Assembly: GCF_014982725.1 (NCBI RefSeq)
Contig: NZ_JADCJZ010000001.1
Span: 124,001 to 188,000, forward strand
DNA: 64,000 nt
From: Thermophilibacter gallinarum
Lineage (GTDB): Bacteria > Actinomycetota > Coriobacteriia > Coriobacteriales > Atopobiaceae
Direction of reading: 5' to 3'
Within the stretch, counting starts at the first letter, position 1; every line of letters starts with the position of its first letter. A program made the position numbers and the translations under genes. Positions 43,833 through 52,826 of the stretch are shown here, in pieces. The notes under the pieces are model-generated. The model was not told the DNA's origin. It searched no databases and saw only the letters and a program-made list of their open reading frames with translations.

Positions 43833-44093
43833 GGGAACAGCGTAGCGAAGGTCGCTTGCATGAGTCTGACGCGTAGCTGACGCGAATCTTCTCAGATTCA
43901 AGTAACGGCAGGTGAATGCTGTCGTCCCTCATTGGGCACCGCGATGGGCGATGCCGCCTGCCGAGAAGCTGATGCCGTTTGAGTCCGAGCTTGCGAGTGC
44001 GCTGGCTCGGGCCGCGGAAGGACGCGACCAAGGCGTACCGTCTTGTACGAATGCGTCGAGTCCGCCGGGCCGCCCTTGTTTTTCTCACCGTGC
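43833..44093. other. non-coding gap, nothing recognised
   Basis: About 260 bases between the unknown leftward gene and family A copy 7. No credible gene, tRNA or terminator seen; the promoter of the leftward gene must lie here. Confidence 0.4.
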
Positions 44094-44203
44094 CGGTTTA
44101 AACCACCTCATCGTCCCTCTTTTATGGCGCGGCTCAGGAGGGACGATGAGGTGGTTTTAACCCAAACGCCGACGGGAACGGGGACGATGCGGTCGTTTTA
44201 CAC
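44094..44203. repeat. nested palindromic repeat, family A copy 7 (three arms)
   Basis: Inner arms form a perfect stem CCACCTCATCGTCCCTC / GAGGGACGATGAGGTGG around an 18-base loop; a single outer reversed arm ends at 44203. The outer forward arm is missing. Confidence 0.8.
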
Positions 44204-44315
44204 CGCTGGACGAGGTGGGCCGGGCCGTGCGCACCCGCTACAATGGGCGAGAAGAACCACCCGTCGCAGCCGACGCCCTCCCGGACGCCGGCCACTCGTC
44301 ATGCAAAGGCAGCCC

Positions 44316-47300
44316 ATGCTCATCGACCGCGTTTCTCGCCAACTGGCCGCCGCCCCGGAGCTCGCGCCGCTCGTCCGCGCGCTCGACGCCGGCGACGACG
44401 TCAGCCTCTCCGTGGCACAGTCCGCGCGCCCGCTCGTGCTGGCCGCGCTCTGGGCGAGAAGCCCGAGGCCCTGTCTGCTCGTCGTCTCCGGCGAGGAGGC
44501 GGCCGACCGCACGGCCCGCTCGCTCGCCGCGTGGCTCGGACAGGACGCCGTGGGCCGCTATCCCGAGCGACGCGACCGTCCCTGGGCGGACACCACCCCC
44601 GACGACGCCGCCATCGGCGCGCGCTGCCGCTCGGTGGCGCGCCTGGCCGCCGGCGAGCGCTGCGTGATCGTGGCGTCCGCCCACGCGCTCCTGCGTCGCG
44701 TGCCCCCCGTGGGCTCGGGCTACTTCGCCTCGAGCACCTTCGCGGTGGGCGATGAGGTCCCCTTCGAGGACGTGCCGGCGCTGCTCGTGGGCATGGGCTA
44801 CGACGACGTCGGCGAGGTGGACGCGCCCGGCACCTTCCACGTGCACGGGGACGCCGTCGACGTCTTCCCCGCGCAGGCCACGAGCCCGGTGCGCATCGAG
44901 TTCTTCGGTGACGAGATCGACCGCGTGCGCCGCATGGTCCCCTCCACCGGCCAGACGATCGGCGAGCTCCGCGAGGTGACGGTCGTGCCCTGCCGCGAGC
45001 TCGCGCTCACGGACGAGACCGTCGCGCGAGCCGAGCGCGCCCTCTTCAAGGCAGCCCAGGAGAGCACCAAGACCGCCGCTGACCTGGAGCTCATTCGACA
45101 GCGCGCCGCCGCGCCCGCGCTCGAGCGCTACCTCCCGCAGCTCTACGGCACGACGGCCAGCCCGCTTGAGCACATCTCCCAGGACGCCCTCGTGGTTCTG
45201 GCCGAGCCGCGCGCCCTCTTCGACGACTGCATGCGCGCCACCGACGAGCTCACCGCCGCCGCCAACGCCGCCCGCGTCTCGCTCGACGGCCTCTACACCT
45301 CCCCGCGCGAGATGGACTTTGGCAGCCAGCAGCGCCTGTCCTTCTCGTCCATGCTGCGCGCCGGAGCCGGGACCTCCACGGCTGACCTCGAGGTGCGCCA
45401 GCCCGGCATCGCGGGCTCGGACGCCAAGCTCATGGGCCGCGTCCGCCAGCTCGTCGACGACCGCTGCGCCGTCATCTTCGCGGTGCCCGACCGCGGCGCC
45501 CGCGAGTCGCTCGAGCTGCGCCTCTCGGACGAGAGCATCCCCTTCGTGGAGTCGCTCGGCACAGCTGCCGAGAACAACGACCCGCAGGTACCTCCTCTGG
45601 ACCGCGGCCGCGTCACCTTTACCGACGCACCCGTCCCGGCCGGCATCGTGATCCCCGGCGCGCACCTGGCCGTGCTCTCGGTCTCGGACCTCGCGGCCCG
45701 CACGGCCAAGGCGCGCCGCCGCGCCCGCCGCGTGGACCCCACGAGCGTGACTTTCCCGTTCAAGCCCGGCGACTACGTCGTCCACGCCACGCACGGCATC
45801 GCCCTGTTCGCTGACATCGTGCGCCAGGAGGTCGCCGGGCGCGAGCGCGACTACTTCCTGCTGGAGTACGCCGGCGAGGACAAGCTCTTCGTGCCGCTCG
45901 AGCAGGTTGACCGCATCACGCGCTACGTCGGGCCCGACGGCAGCTCGCCGCGGCTCACGCGGCTCAACACCGCGGACTGGTCCCGCGCAACGGGCAAGGC
46001 GCGCCGCTCCGCCAAGAAGCTCGCCTTCGACCTGGTGGACCTCTACACGCGGCGTAGCTCCGTGCCCGGCTACGCCTTCTCGGCCGACACCCCGGCGCAG
46101 GAGGAGATGGAGGCGAGCTTCCCCTACGAGCTCACGGCCGACCAGCGCGCCTCGATCGCCGACATCAAGGCCGACATGGAGGCGCGCCGCCCGATGGACC
46201 GCCTGCTCTGCGGCGACGTGGGCTTCGGCAAGACGGAGGTCGCCCTACGCGCGGCGTTCAAGTGCTGCCAGGACGCCAAGCAGGTCATGGTGCTCTGCCC
46301 CACCACCATCCTGGCGCAGCAGCACTTCGAGACGTTCTTCTCGCGGTTCGCGCCCTTTGACCTCAAGGTGGCCGTGCTCTCCCGCTTTGTGACGCCGGCA
46401 CGGCAGCGCAAGGCGCTCGAGGGCTTCGCGGACGGCAGCGTGGACGTGCTCATCGGCACGCACCGGCTGCTCTCGGCCGACGTCAACCCCTACGACCTGG
46501 GTCTCGTTATCATCGATGAGGAGCAGCGCTTTGGCGTGCAGCACAAGGAGCAGCTCAAGAACATGCGTGAGCAGGTCGACGTGCTCACGCTCTCCGCGAC
46601 GCCCATCCCGCGTACCATGCAGATGGCCATGAGCGGGGTGCGCGACATGAGCCTCATCATGACGCCGCCGCCCGGGCGCCTGCCCGTCAAGGTCACGGTG
46701 GGCGAGTGGGATCCGGACGTCGTGAGCGCGGCGATCCGTGAGGAGCTGGCGCGGCGCGGTCAGGTCTACTACGTGAGCAACCGCGTCCACACGATCGACG
46801 ACGCCGTGGAGCGCGTGCGCGAGGCCGCGCCCGAGGCCCGCATCGGCGTGGCGCACGGCAAGATGAGCGCCCGCGAGGTCGAGGACGTGATGCTGCAGTT
46901 CCAGGAGCACGAGGTCGACGTGCTCGTGGCCACCACGATCATCGAGAGCGGCATCGACAACCCGCACACCAACACGCTCATCATCGAGGACTCCCAGCGT
47001 CTGGGCCTGGCTCAGCTCTACCAGCTCAAGGGCCGTGTCGGCCGCGGCCGCACGCAGGCCTTTGCCTACTTCATGTTCCCGGCGGAGCAGCCTCTCACGC
47101 CCGAGGCAACCGACCGCCTCACGGCAATCAACGAGTACCAGGACCTGGGCAGCGGCATGAAGATCGCGATGCGCGACCTGGAGATCCGCGGCGCGGGCTC
47201 GCTCATGGGCGCCGAGCAGCACGGCAACCTCTCCAGCGTGGGCTTTGACCTCTTCACGCAGATGCTCGGCGAGGCCGTGGCCGAGGCGCGCGGCGAGACG

Positions 47301-47756
47301 CGCGACGTGGAGCAGGCCGAGGTCACGATCAACCTGCCGGCGGACTTCTTCCTGGCCGAGGAGTACCTGCCCGACGTGGACAAGCGCGTGCTCGTGTACC
47401 GCCGCCTGGCGGCTGCCGTGGACCTGGCCGAGGTGGACGCGCTCCAGCAGGAGTGCGAGAAGGACTTCGGCGCGCTGCCGCTCGCCGGGCGCAACCTCTT
47501 CGACCGCGCCCGCGTGCGCATCCGCGCCCAGCGCCTGGGGTGCCAGAGCGTGAGCCTGGCCAACGGCCGTTTGGTCTACCAGGGCGTCGAGGTCTCGCGG
47601 CAGACGGCACTGCGCCTCAAGGAGCGCGGCGGCGTGGTCTACCCCAAGACCAAGAAGGTGGCCTACCCCTTCCACCGCACGCAGGAAGAGGTCATGCCGG
47701 CCGCGCTCGGCGTGCTCGAGGAGATCGGTGGCGACGACGAGGTCGAGGAGGAGTAG
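44316..47756 (+). CDS. mfd: transcription-repair coupling factor
   Basis: Removes stalled RNA polymerase and recruits UvrA. 1146 residues from ATG 44316 (AAAGG six bases upstream; ATG 44301 has no ribosome site). Order: UvrB-like N-terminal modules, the RNA polymerase-interacting CarD-like domain ('FKPGDYVVHATHGIALF'), a RecG-like translocase with Walker A 'GDVGFGKTEVALRAA', DEEQ box 'IIDEEQRFGVQHKEQ', 'TLSATPIPRTMQMAM', motif VI 'QLYQLKGRVGRGR', and the C-terminal TRCF domain. Confidence 0.97.
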   Translation: MLIDRVSRQLAAAPELAPLVRALDAGDDVSLSVAQSARPLVLAALWARSPRPCLLVVSGEEAADRTARSLAAWLGQDAVGRYPERRDRPWADTTPDDAAIGARCRSVARLAAGERCVIVASAHALLRRVPPVGSGYFASSTFAVGDEVPFEDVPALLVGMGYDDVGEVDAPGTFHVHGDAVDVFPAQATSPVRIEFFGDEIDRVRRMVPSTGQTIGELREVTVVPCRELALTDETVARAERALFKAAQESTKTAADLELIRQRAAAPALERYLPQLYGTTASPLEHISQDALVVLAEPRALFDDCMRATDELTAAANAARVSLDGLYTSPREMDFGSQQRLSFSSMLRAGAGTSTADLEVRQPGIAGSDAKLMGRVRQLVDDRCAVIFAVPDRGARESLELRLSDESIPFVESLGTAAENNDPQVPPLDRGRVTFTDAPVPAGIVIPGAHLAVLSVSDLAARTAKARRRARRVDPTSVTFPFKPGDYVVHATHGIALFADIVRQEVAGRERDYFLLEYAGEDKLFVPLEQVDRITRYVGPDGSSPRLTRLNTADWSRATGKARRSAKKLAFDLVDLYTRRSSVPGYAFSADTPAQEEMEASFPYELTADQRASIADIKADMEARRPMDRLLCGDVGFGKTEVALRAAFKCCQDAKQVMVLCPTTILAQQHFETFFSRFAPFDLKVAVLSRFVTPARQRKALEGFADGSVDVLIGTHRLLSADVNPYDLGLVIIDEEQRFGVQHKEQLKNMREQVDVLTLSATPIPRTMQMAMSGVRDMSLIMTPPPGRLPVKVTVGEWDPDVVSAAIREELARRGQVYYVSNRVHTIDDAVERVREAAPEARIGVAHGKMSAREVEDVMLQFQEHEVDVLVATTIIESGIDNPHTNTLIIEDSQRLGLAQLYQLKGRVGRGRTQAFAYFMFPAEQPLTPEATDRLTAINEYQDLGSGMKIAMRDLEIRGAGSLMGAEQHGNLSSVGFDLFTQMLGEAVAEARGETRDVEQAEVTINLPADFFLAEEYLPDVDKRVLVYRRLAAAVDLAEVDALQQECEKDFGALPLAGRNLFDRARVRIRAQRLGCQSVSLANGRLVYQGVEVSRQTALRLKERGGVVYPKTKKVAYPFHRTQEEVMPAALGVLEEIGGDDEVEEE

Positions 47757-47815
47757 CGAGCGCACGTTCTTCTCGCTGTCCGCGCGGTAGAATCGCAGGC
47801 GAGAAGAACCTGTCG

Positions 47816-47848
47816 TCTGTTAATTGGGGACAGTCCCCAATTAACAGA
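47816..47848. repeat. 33-base REP-like palindrome
   Basis: TCTGTTAATTGGGGAC, one base, then GTCCCCAATTAACAGA: a perfect 16-bp inverted repeat. The core GGGGACAGTCCCC is a sequence I associate with REP-like elements linked to IS200-type (RAYT) transposases in other bacteria. It abuts the ribosome-binding site of mazG. A+T-rich compared with the surroundings. Confidence 0.8.
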
Positions 47849-47859
47849 GAGGAGCGGAG

Positions 47860-48711
47860 ATGTCCCAGACCGCCGACCGCGTGGACGCCGAGACCGCCGC
47901 CCGTCCCGGCGTGCCGGCTGAGCACCCCGAGTTCGACCGCCTCGTGCGCACGATGTGGCGGCTGCGCCAGCCGGACGGCTGCCCCTGGGACCGCGAGCAG
48001 ACGCACCGCTCGATCACCAAGAACATGGTCGAGGAGGCCTACGAGGCCGTGGAGGCCATCGAGGCCAACGACCGCGAGCACCTGATCGAGGAGCTCGGCG
48101 ACGTCCTGGAGCAGGTGGTCCTTCACGCGCAGATCGCCGCGGACGAGGGCGCCTTCACGATTGACGACGTGGTCCACGGCCTCAACGAGAAGCTCGTCCG
48201 CCGTCACCCCCATGTCTTTGGCGAGCACGCGGCGGCCGGTGACGGCGGGGAGGTGCAGGACATCTGGGACGACGTCAAGGCCGCCGAGCGCGCCGCGCAG
48301 GGCGAGAAGGACGCGCCGCAGGGCCTTCTCGACTCCGTCCCGCGCAGCCTGCCGGCCCTCATGCAGGCGCAGAAGATCTCCAAGCGCGCCGCCAAGGCTG
48401 GCTTCGAGTGGGAGACCGTCGCCGACATCTGGGACAAGGTCGCCGAGGAGCGCGCCGAGTTCGAGCGCGAGGCGCCCGGCTCCGACGCGCGCGCCCTCGA
48501 GTTCGGCGACCTGCTGTTCGCGCTGGTCAACGTCGCCCGGCGCGAGGGGATCGACGCCGAGGAGGCGCTCGCGGCCTCCAACCGCAAGTTCAGGGCCCGC
48601 TGGTCGCGCATGGAGGACCTCGCCCGGGCCGAGGGACTCGACCTCGACGAGCTGGGAACCGAGCGCCTGAACGAGCTCTGGGACCGTGCGAAGGCAGAGG
48701 AGAAGCGCTGA
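47860..48711 (+). CDS. mazG: nucleoside triphosphate pyrophosphohydrolase MazG
   Basis: 283 residues, two MazG helical domains. First domain: 'LRQPDGCPWDREQTHRS', 'EEAYEAVEAI' and 'ELGDVLEQVVLHAQIA' carry the acidic metal-binding residues. Second: 'EERAEFEREA' and 'EFGDLLFALVNVARREG'. Hydrolyses (d)NTPs and can limit ppGpp or mutagenic nucleotides. ATG at 47860 preceded by AGAGGAG. Follows mfd by about 100 bases, separated by the REP-like palindrome. Confidence 0.95.
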   Translation: MSQTADRVDAETAARPGVPAEHPEFDRLVRTMWRLRQPDGCPWDREQTHRSITKNMVEEAYEAVEAIEANDREHLIEELGDVLEQVVLHAQIAADEGAFTIDDVVHGLNEKLVRRHPHVFGEHAAAGDGGEVQDIWDDVKAAERAAQGEKDAPQGLLDSVPRSLPALMQAQKISKRAAKAGFEWETVADIWDKVAEERAEFEREAPGSDARALEFGDLLFALVNVARREGIDAEEALAASNRKFRARWSRMEDLARAEGLDLDELGTERLNELWDRAKAEEKR

Positions 48712-48808
48712 CGAGGCCCGCGCCCGCGCCGGCGTCTGCTATAACAGGGGGAGCCGGGCCGCGCCCGGCGCCTGCCCAGCCACAACGAACCAGAGACGAA
48801 GCAACGGC

Positions 48809-49375
48809 ATGAGCGACGAGAAGACCAAGAGCCGCCCCACCAAGCGGCCGAAGGCGGCCAAGAAGGCTGTCCCCAAGACCGCCAAGAAGACGCCTGCGCC
48901 CGCCCGCCCGACGGCCGCCGCCGCGCGCGCCGCGCGATCCGGGCAGGGCTCGACGCGCGACGGGGGCTCGTCGGCCCCCCGCCTCACCCCGGACGCCGCG
49001 CGGGACTTCGCCTCCCGCCATCGTGCCCCGCTCGTCGCGGTCGTGGTCGCCGTCTTCGTGATCGTCGCGCTCTACGGCCCGTTCAGGAGCCTCTACCAGG
49101 CCTGGCGTGACAACGGGATGCTCCTGGAGCAGCGGGTCCAGACCGACGAGGAGAGCGCCGAGCTCGAGGGCGACATCAACAGCCTCATGACCGAGGACGG
49201 CATCAAGGACGAGGCCCGCGAGCGCGGCTACGTCGAGTCCGGCGAGACGCGCATCGTGGTCGAGGGGCTCGACGCGGAGGACGACGCCTCCGCCGACGAG
49301 CAGGACGGGGAGTCGGAAACCCCCTGGTACCTGCGCGTCACCGACTTCCTCTTCCAGTACAAGGCCCAGTCGTAG
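48809..49375 (+). CDS. FtsB/DivIC-like septum formation initiator
   Basis: 188 residues. Lys/Ala/Pro-rich cytoplasmic N-terminus (1-70), one membrane helix (about 73-90, 'LVAVVVAVFVIVALYG'), then a coiled coil ('LEQRVQTDEESAELEGDINSL') and the typical 'EDGIKDEARERGYVESGET'. This is the layout of FtsB/DivIC proteins of the division complex. A long acidic tail ends the protein. Located between mazG and ppx, a common actinobacterial position. Confidence 0.85.
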   Translation: MSDEKTKSRPTKRPKAAKKAVPKTAKKTPAPARPTAAAARAARSGQGSTRDGGSSAPRLTPDAARDFASRHRAPLVAVVVAVFVIVALYGPFRSLYQAWRDNGMLLEQRVQTDEESAELEGDINSLMTEDGIKDEARERGYVESGETRIVVEGLDAEDDASADEQDGESETPWYLRVTDFLFQYKAQS

Positions 49376-49384
49376 GGAGGACGC

Positions 49385-50398
49385 ATGACCAGGCTCGCCT
49401 GCATCGACATCGGGACGGTCACCGCCCGTCTCGCCGTGGCGGACGTGGAGGACGGGCGGGTCGTCCGCCTCGCCAAGCACTCCGAGATCTGCAACCTGGG
49501 GCAGGACGTGGACGCCACCGGGCGGCTGAACGAGGAGGCCATGGCGCGCGTGATCGCCTGCGTGCGCGGCTACGTGGCGTCCGCGCGCGAGGCCGGCGCC
49601 ACCGCCGCGTGCTGCACCCTCACGAGCGCGGCGCGCGATGCCGAGAACTCCTCGGCGCTCGTGGGCCAGCTGACCGCGCTGGGCCTCGAGCCCCTGGTCA
49701 TCCCCGGCCAGGTCGAGGGCGCGCTGACCTTTCTCGGCGTGGTGCGCGACTTCCCCGGGCGGACCATCCTCGTGGCGGACAACGGCGGCGGCTCCACGGA
49801 GCTCGCCTGCGGCCGCGTGCGCGACGACGGTACGCTCGACCTGCGCTTCGTTCGCTCCATCGATGTCGGTTGCCGCCGCGTGACCGAGAAGTTCCTCACG
49901 CCGTCCGGCCCCGACGCCCCGGAGGCGCTGGCCGCCGCGCACGAGTTCGCCGCCGCGGCGTTCGGCCCGGCCGTGCGCGAGGGCGCGCTCCTCTCGGCGG
50001 ACGCCGCTTGCGCTGCCCCGGACGCGCCGGCCACGCTCGTGGTCACCGGCGGCACCGTCACCACGCTCGTGGCCGTCGAGAAGGCCCTCGTGCCGTACGA
50101 CCCCTCCCAGGTCCACCTGGCGACGCTCTCCCGCGAGACGCTCGAGCGGCTGGAGGAGCGCCTCGCCGCCCTCACCGTGGAGGAGCGCGCCGCCCTTCCC
50201 GGCATCCAGCCCAAGCGCGCGGCCGTGATTGTGGGCGGTGCCGTGGCCGTGGGCGAGCTCATGCGCCAGACGGGCTTCTCGGAGCTCACCGTGAGCGAGT
50301 CCGACCTGCTCTTCGGCCTGGCGACCGTCGCCGACGCCGCCCTGCGCGGCACGGGGTCCCCCGTGGGCTGGGTCCCGGCGATGCGCCCGCTGCGCTAG
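49385..50398 (+). CDS. Ppx/GppA family phosphatase
   Basis: 337 residues; ASKHA fold with 'CIDIGTVTARLAVADV' (phosphate 1 loop) and 'ILVADNGGGSTELACG'. Members hydrolyse polyphosphate or pppGpp. At this length it lacks the HD-type C-terminal domain of E. coli Ppx, as in actinobacterial short forms. Starts nine bases after the FtsB-like gene, with GGAGGA, so co-transcribed with it. Confidence 0.92.
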   Translation: MTRLACIDIGTVTARLAVADVEDGRVVRLAKHSEICNLGQDVDATGRLNEEAMARVIACVRGYVASAREAGATAACCTLTSAARDAENSSALVGQLTALGLEPLVIPGQVEGALTFLGVVRDFPGRTILVADNGGGSTELACGRVRDDGTLDLRFVRSIDVGCRRVTEKFLTPSGPDAPEALAAAHEFAAAAFGPAVREGALLSADAACAAPDAPATLVVTGGTVTTLVAVEKALVPYDPSQVHLATLSRETLERLEERLAALTVEERAALPGIQPKRAAVIVGGAVAVGELMRQTGFSELTVSESDLLFGLATVADAALRGTGSPVGWVPAMRPLR

Positions 50399-50429
50399 GA
50401 TAGACGTGCGCCGCGACGCGGCGCGAGCG

Positions 50430-50514
50430 GGGGGCGTGGCGGAACTGGCATACGCAGGAGACTTAAAATCTTCGGCCGCAAGGATTGTGGGTTCGAGTCC
50501 CACCGCCCCTACCA
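50430..50514 (+). tRNA. tRNA-Leu (anticodon TAA)
   Basis: 85 bases, class II. Acceptor GGGGGCG/CGCCCCT with one G-U pair, anticodon loop ACTTAAAAT, T-arm GTGGGTTCGAGTCCCAC, encoded CCA. Followed by a terminator at 50524-50555. Confidence 0.96.
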
Positions 50515-50523
50515 GCATCGACG

Positions 50524-50555
50524 CGCCCGGGTGGCAGCCGCCGCCCGGGCGTTCT
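50524..50555 (+). terminator. terminator of tRNA-Leu
   Basis: CGCCCGGG (50524-50531) pairs with CCCGGGCG (50544-50551), followed by TTCTT. Confidence 0.65.
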
Positions 50556-50568
50556 TCTCGCCGCGCGC

Positions 50569-51168
50569 CTAGTTCGTGAACAGGTGCTCGCGGCGCGCGA
50601 AGTAGTACTTGTTCACGATGATCATCACGAGGCTGGTGATGACCTGCGCGAGCTCGGAGACGGTGACGACGTCGGCGAGCTCCACGCCCACGGCGATGGA
50701 CATGGCGAACGCGTAGAGGAACTGCACGGCGATGTTCACGCCCAGGAGCGTCAGGTAGAGCCTGGGGGCGCCCTTCTTGAAGCCCGCGAGCCGCTGGCGC
50801 ACGTAGAGCGCGAAGACCGCGAGGGCGACGAAGGCGGCCCCAAAGACGAGGTCTATGACGCGGAGCCCGTCTATGAGGTCATAGACGAGGCCGGCGTAGC
50901 TGATGCCATCGACGACGTAGGCGGTGCCCGTGAGGAGCATGATGCCGGCCGCCGCCAGCGAGAGCGCGGAGATGAACAGCTGCACCCAGATGATGAACTT
51001 GAACCAGCCCATCGGGGGAGCGGCCTGCGCGGCGGGCTCGATGGCGCTCTGGTCGGCGCCGGCGTCGCTCGTCTCCGCCGCGGGCTCGATCGCCGTCAGC
51101 GGCGTGCCGCACTCGGAGCAGAACTTGGCGTCGTCGGGAAGCTGCCTTCCGCAGTTGGGGCAGAACAT
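50569..51168 (-). CDS. zinc-ribbon membrane protein, unknown function
   Basis: 199 residues. The N-terminus is a zinc ribbon, MFCPNCGRQLPDDAKFCSEC, then a short Ala/Glu-rich linker and about four membrane helices (first around residues 56-82, 'FIIWVQLFISALSLAAAGIML'). Such zinc_ribbon_2 plus membrane proteins are common in Gram-positive bacteria and lack an assigned role. Single gene, convergent with tRNA-Leu. Confidence 0.8.
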   Translation of the reverse strand: MFCPNCGRQLPDDAKFCSECGTPLTAIEPAAETSDAGADQSAIEPAAQAAPPMGWFKFIIWVQLFISALSLAAAGIMLLTGTAYVVDGISYAGLVYDLIDGLRVIDLVFGAAFVALAVFALYVRQRLAGFKKGAPRLYLTLLGVNIAVQFLYAFAMSIAVGVELADVVTVSELAQVITSLVMIIVNKYYFARREHLFTN

Positions 51169-51276
51169 GGGGCCTCCTAGCCGGGTCGTCCAGCGACGGT
51201 GGGCGTCGCAGCCTCGATTCTACGGCAACGCGCCCTACCGTGCGCCCCATTCGGCCTTTGGTATACTGGCCTCTGC

Positions 51277-51352
51277 GTCCCCATCGTCTAGTGGCCTAGG
51301 ACATCGCCCTTTCAAGGCGACGACACGGGTTCGACTCCCGTTGGGGGCACCA
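51277..51352 (+). tRNA. tRNA-Glu (anticodon TTC)
   Basis: 76 bases. Acceptor GTCCCCA/TGGGGGC, anticodon loop CTTTCAA, T-arm ACGGGTTCGACTCCCGT, encoded CCA. A TATACT box at 51262-51267 is the probable -10. Confidence 0.96.
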
Positions 51353-51361
51353 CGACGCTTG

Positions 51362-51397
51362 CGGGCTCGTCCGGGACTCCGGGCGGGCCCGTTTCTC
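51362..51397 (+). terminator. terminator of tRNA-Glu
   Basis: CGGGCTCGTCCGG (51362-51374) pairs with CCGGGCGGGCCCG (51379-51391) using two G-U pairs, followed by TTTCTCTT. Confidence 0.85.
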
Positions 51398-51421
51398 TTG
51401 CCGCGGCGCGCTGCTGCTCCG

Positions 51422-51502
51422 AAATTAACGGGCAAAATTCTACAAACGCGAAAAACTCAACTGGGAATATACAAAACGAAATCGAATTTTGTCCGTTAAT
51501 TT
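51422..51502. repeat. A+T-rich inverted repeat pair
   Basis: Arms of 19 bases with one mismatch: AAATTAACGGGCAAAATTC (51422-51440) and its near complement at 51484-51502, with a 43-base A-rich centre. Base composition is far from the chromosome average. Confidence 0.75.
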
Positions 51503-51522
51503 AGGAGCGCCGGACCAGGGCT

Positions 51523-51794
51523 GTCCCAGAATCCGTGCTGTTCTCCCGGCGGTCACGAGGGGCGTCCGGGAATCGGCGAGGTTCCCCGCCCAAGGGGGAG
51601 AGGCGTCCCAAAACTCGGGAGGTTCCCTGGAGCGGGCGCGCATCCGTCCCAGAATCCGGGGGATTCCCACGGTGGGACGACCGACAACCTGAGAAACCAC
51701 GCGATTCTCGGACGAGAAACCCCTCCGGGGCGGGAACCTCCCGGATTCTCGGACAGGGCTTCTCGCCAAAGCGGGAACATCGCCAATTCCGGGA
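51523..51794. repeat. nested palindromic repeat, family C (seven arms)
   Basis: Four forward arms (starting 51523, 51564, 51605, 51646) then three reversed arms (ending 51712, 51753, 51794). Each forward arm starts GTCC, keeps GAATC or ACTC in the middle and ends TTCCC. The arm period is 41 bases on both sides. Same principle as family A but a different sequence and more arms. Occupies the gap between tRNA-Glu and the next leftward gene. Confidence 0.8.
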
Positions 51795-51866
51795 CGCGCG
51801 CCTCGAGAGGGCCTACGCCGCCGAGAAGAACGTGCGGTCGAGAAGAGCCTCGCGCCCGGTCGCGCG

Positions 51867-52826
51867 CTACCAGTCCAGGTCGCGCCGCTCCGCGAACGCC
51901 CGCGCCGACGCCACGAGCCAGTCGTGCCCCTGGCACCAGGCCACGAACTCCGGCACGTCGGCGATGATGGGCTCCGCCTCGCGCACGGCCATGAGGGACT
52001 CCTCGAAGCCGCAGGCCGCGGCCTCGGGGCGGTCGGGCAGGTAGAGCTCGACGAACGTGGGCCTCAGCAGCGCGTAGGCACCGCCCTCGCACAGGCTTTC
52101 GAACCCGCGCAGGGCGCGCCGGGCCGCCGTCAGCCGGTCGAGCTTGTAGAGCAGCAGCACGCGCGCGAGGTGCGACCAGGCGCTCTCCCGCCCCGAGAAG
52201 CGCGCCTCCAGCGCCCCGAGCCCGGGCTCGTCCTCGAGCCGCGCGCAGGCGAGCATGTACGTGTGGCGGGCGCCTAGCTGGTCCTCGGGCGCGGCGTCAA
52301 GCAGCGAGGCCGCGGCGGACGCCGCCATGCGCGGGCGCGCGGCGTCCAGGCAGGTCCGTGCCACCGCGGCACGCAGCCGCAGGTGAGGCCGATAGAAGAC
52401 GTCCTCCCAGGCGTCGCCCTCGGGAACCGGCGCGCCCGCGAACTCATGCTCCAGGTCGAGCAGGCCCTGGGTCAGCGGGTCCGCCTCGAGCTCGCCGGCG
52501 AGAAGATCGATGAGGCGTGCGTCCAGGCAGCGCTCGTCCAGCTCGAGGGCCTGTCGGCAGGCCGCGCGCAGCAGGCCCAGCCGGCGGGCGCGCTCCGCCT
52601 CGAACGCGGCGTCGTCGAGAAGGTCGTCGTCCCGCCCGCCCGCCCGATATGCGTCGAGCGCGCGCGCGACCGCGAGAAGTGCCTGCTCGGGCGGCTCGTC
52701 GGCAAAGTCGGCGGGGTTCTGCCGCACGGCGAGGACGAGCTCCGCGTACGCCTCGTCGGAGAGCGGGCCGATCTTCTCGTTCCTGCGCATGGCGCAGCGC
52801 GCCACCAGCTCCTCCCAGGCGTTCAT
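51867..52826 (-). CDS. helical-repeat (TPR-like) protein, unknown function
   Basis: 319 residues, no named family recognised. Largely alpha-helical with TPR-like paired helices ('ARPRMAASAAASLLDAAPEDQ', 'RHTYMLACARLEDEPG', 'LARVLLLYKLDRLTAARRAL'). No signal peptide or membrane segment. The start ATG overlaps the stop of the upstream gene (ATGA), so the two are coupled and probably act together. The C-terminal 'EFVAWCQGHDWLVASARAF' is distinctive. Confidence 0.7.
   Translation of the reverse strand: MNAWEELVARCAMRRNEKIGPLSDEAYAELVLAVRQNPADFADEPPEQALLAVARALDAYRAGGRDDDLLDDAAFEAERARRLGLLRAACRQALELDERCLDARLIDLLAGELEADPLTQGLLDLEHEFAGAPVPEGDAWEDVFYRPHLRLRAAVARTCLDAARPRMAASAAASLLDAAPEDQLGARHTYMLACARLEDEPGLGALEARFSGRESAWSHLARVLLLYKLDRLTAARRALRGFESLCEGGAYALLRPTFVELYLPDRPEAAACGFEESLMAVREAEPIIADVPEFVAWCQGHDWLVASARAFAERRDLDW

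Noticed and set aside
44043-44315. Longer mfd start covering family A copy 7
   Set aside because: The extension translates the repeat and lacks a ribosome site; AAAGG before ATG 44316 and the family N-terminus favour the shorter form.
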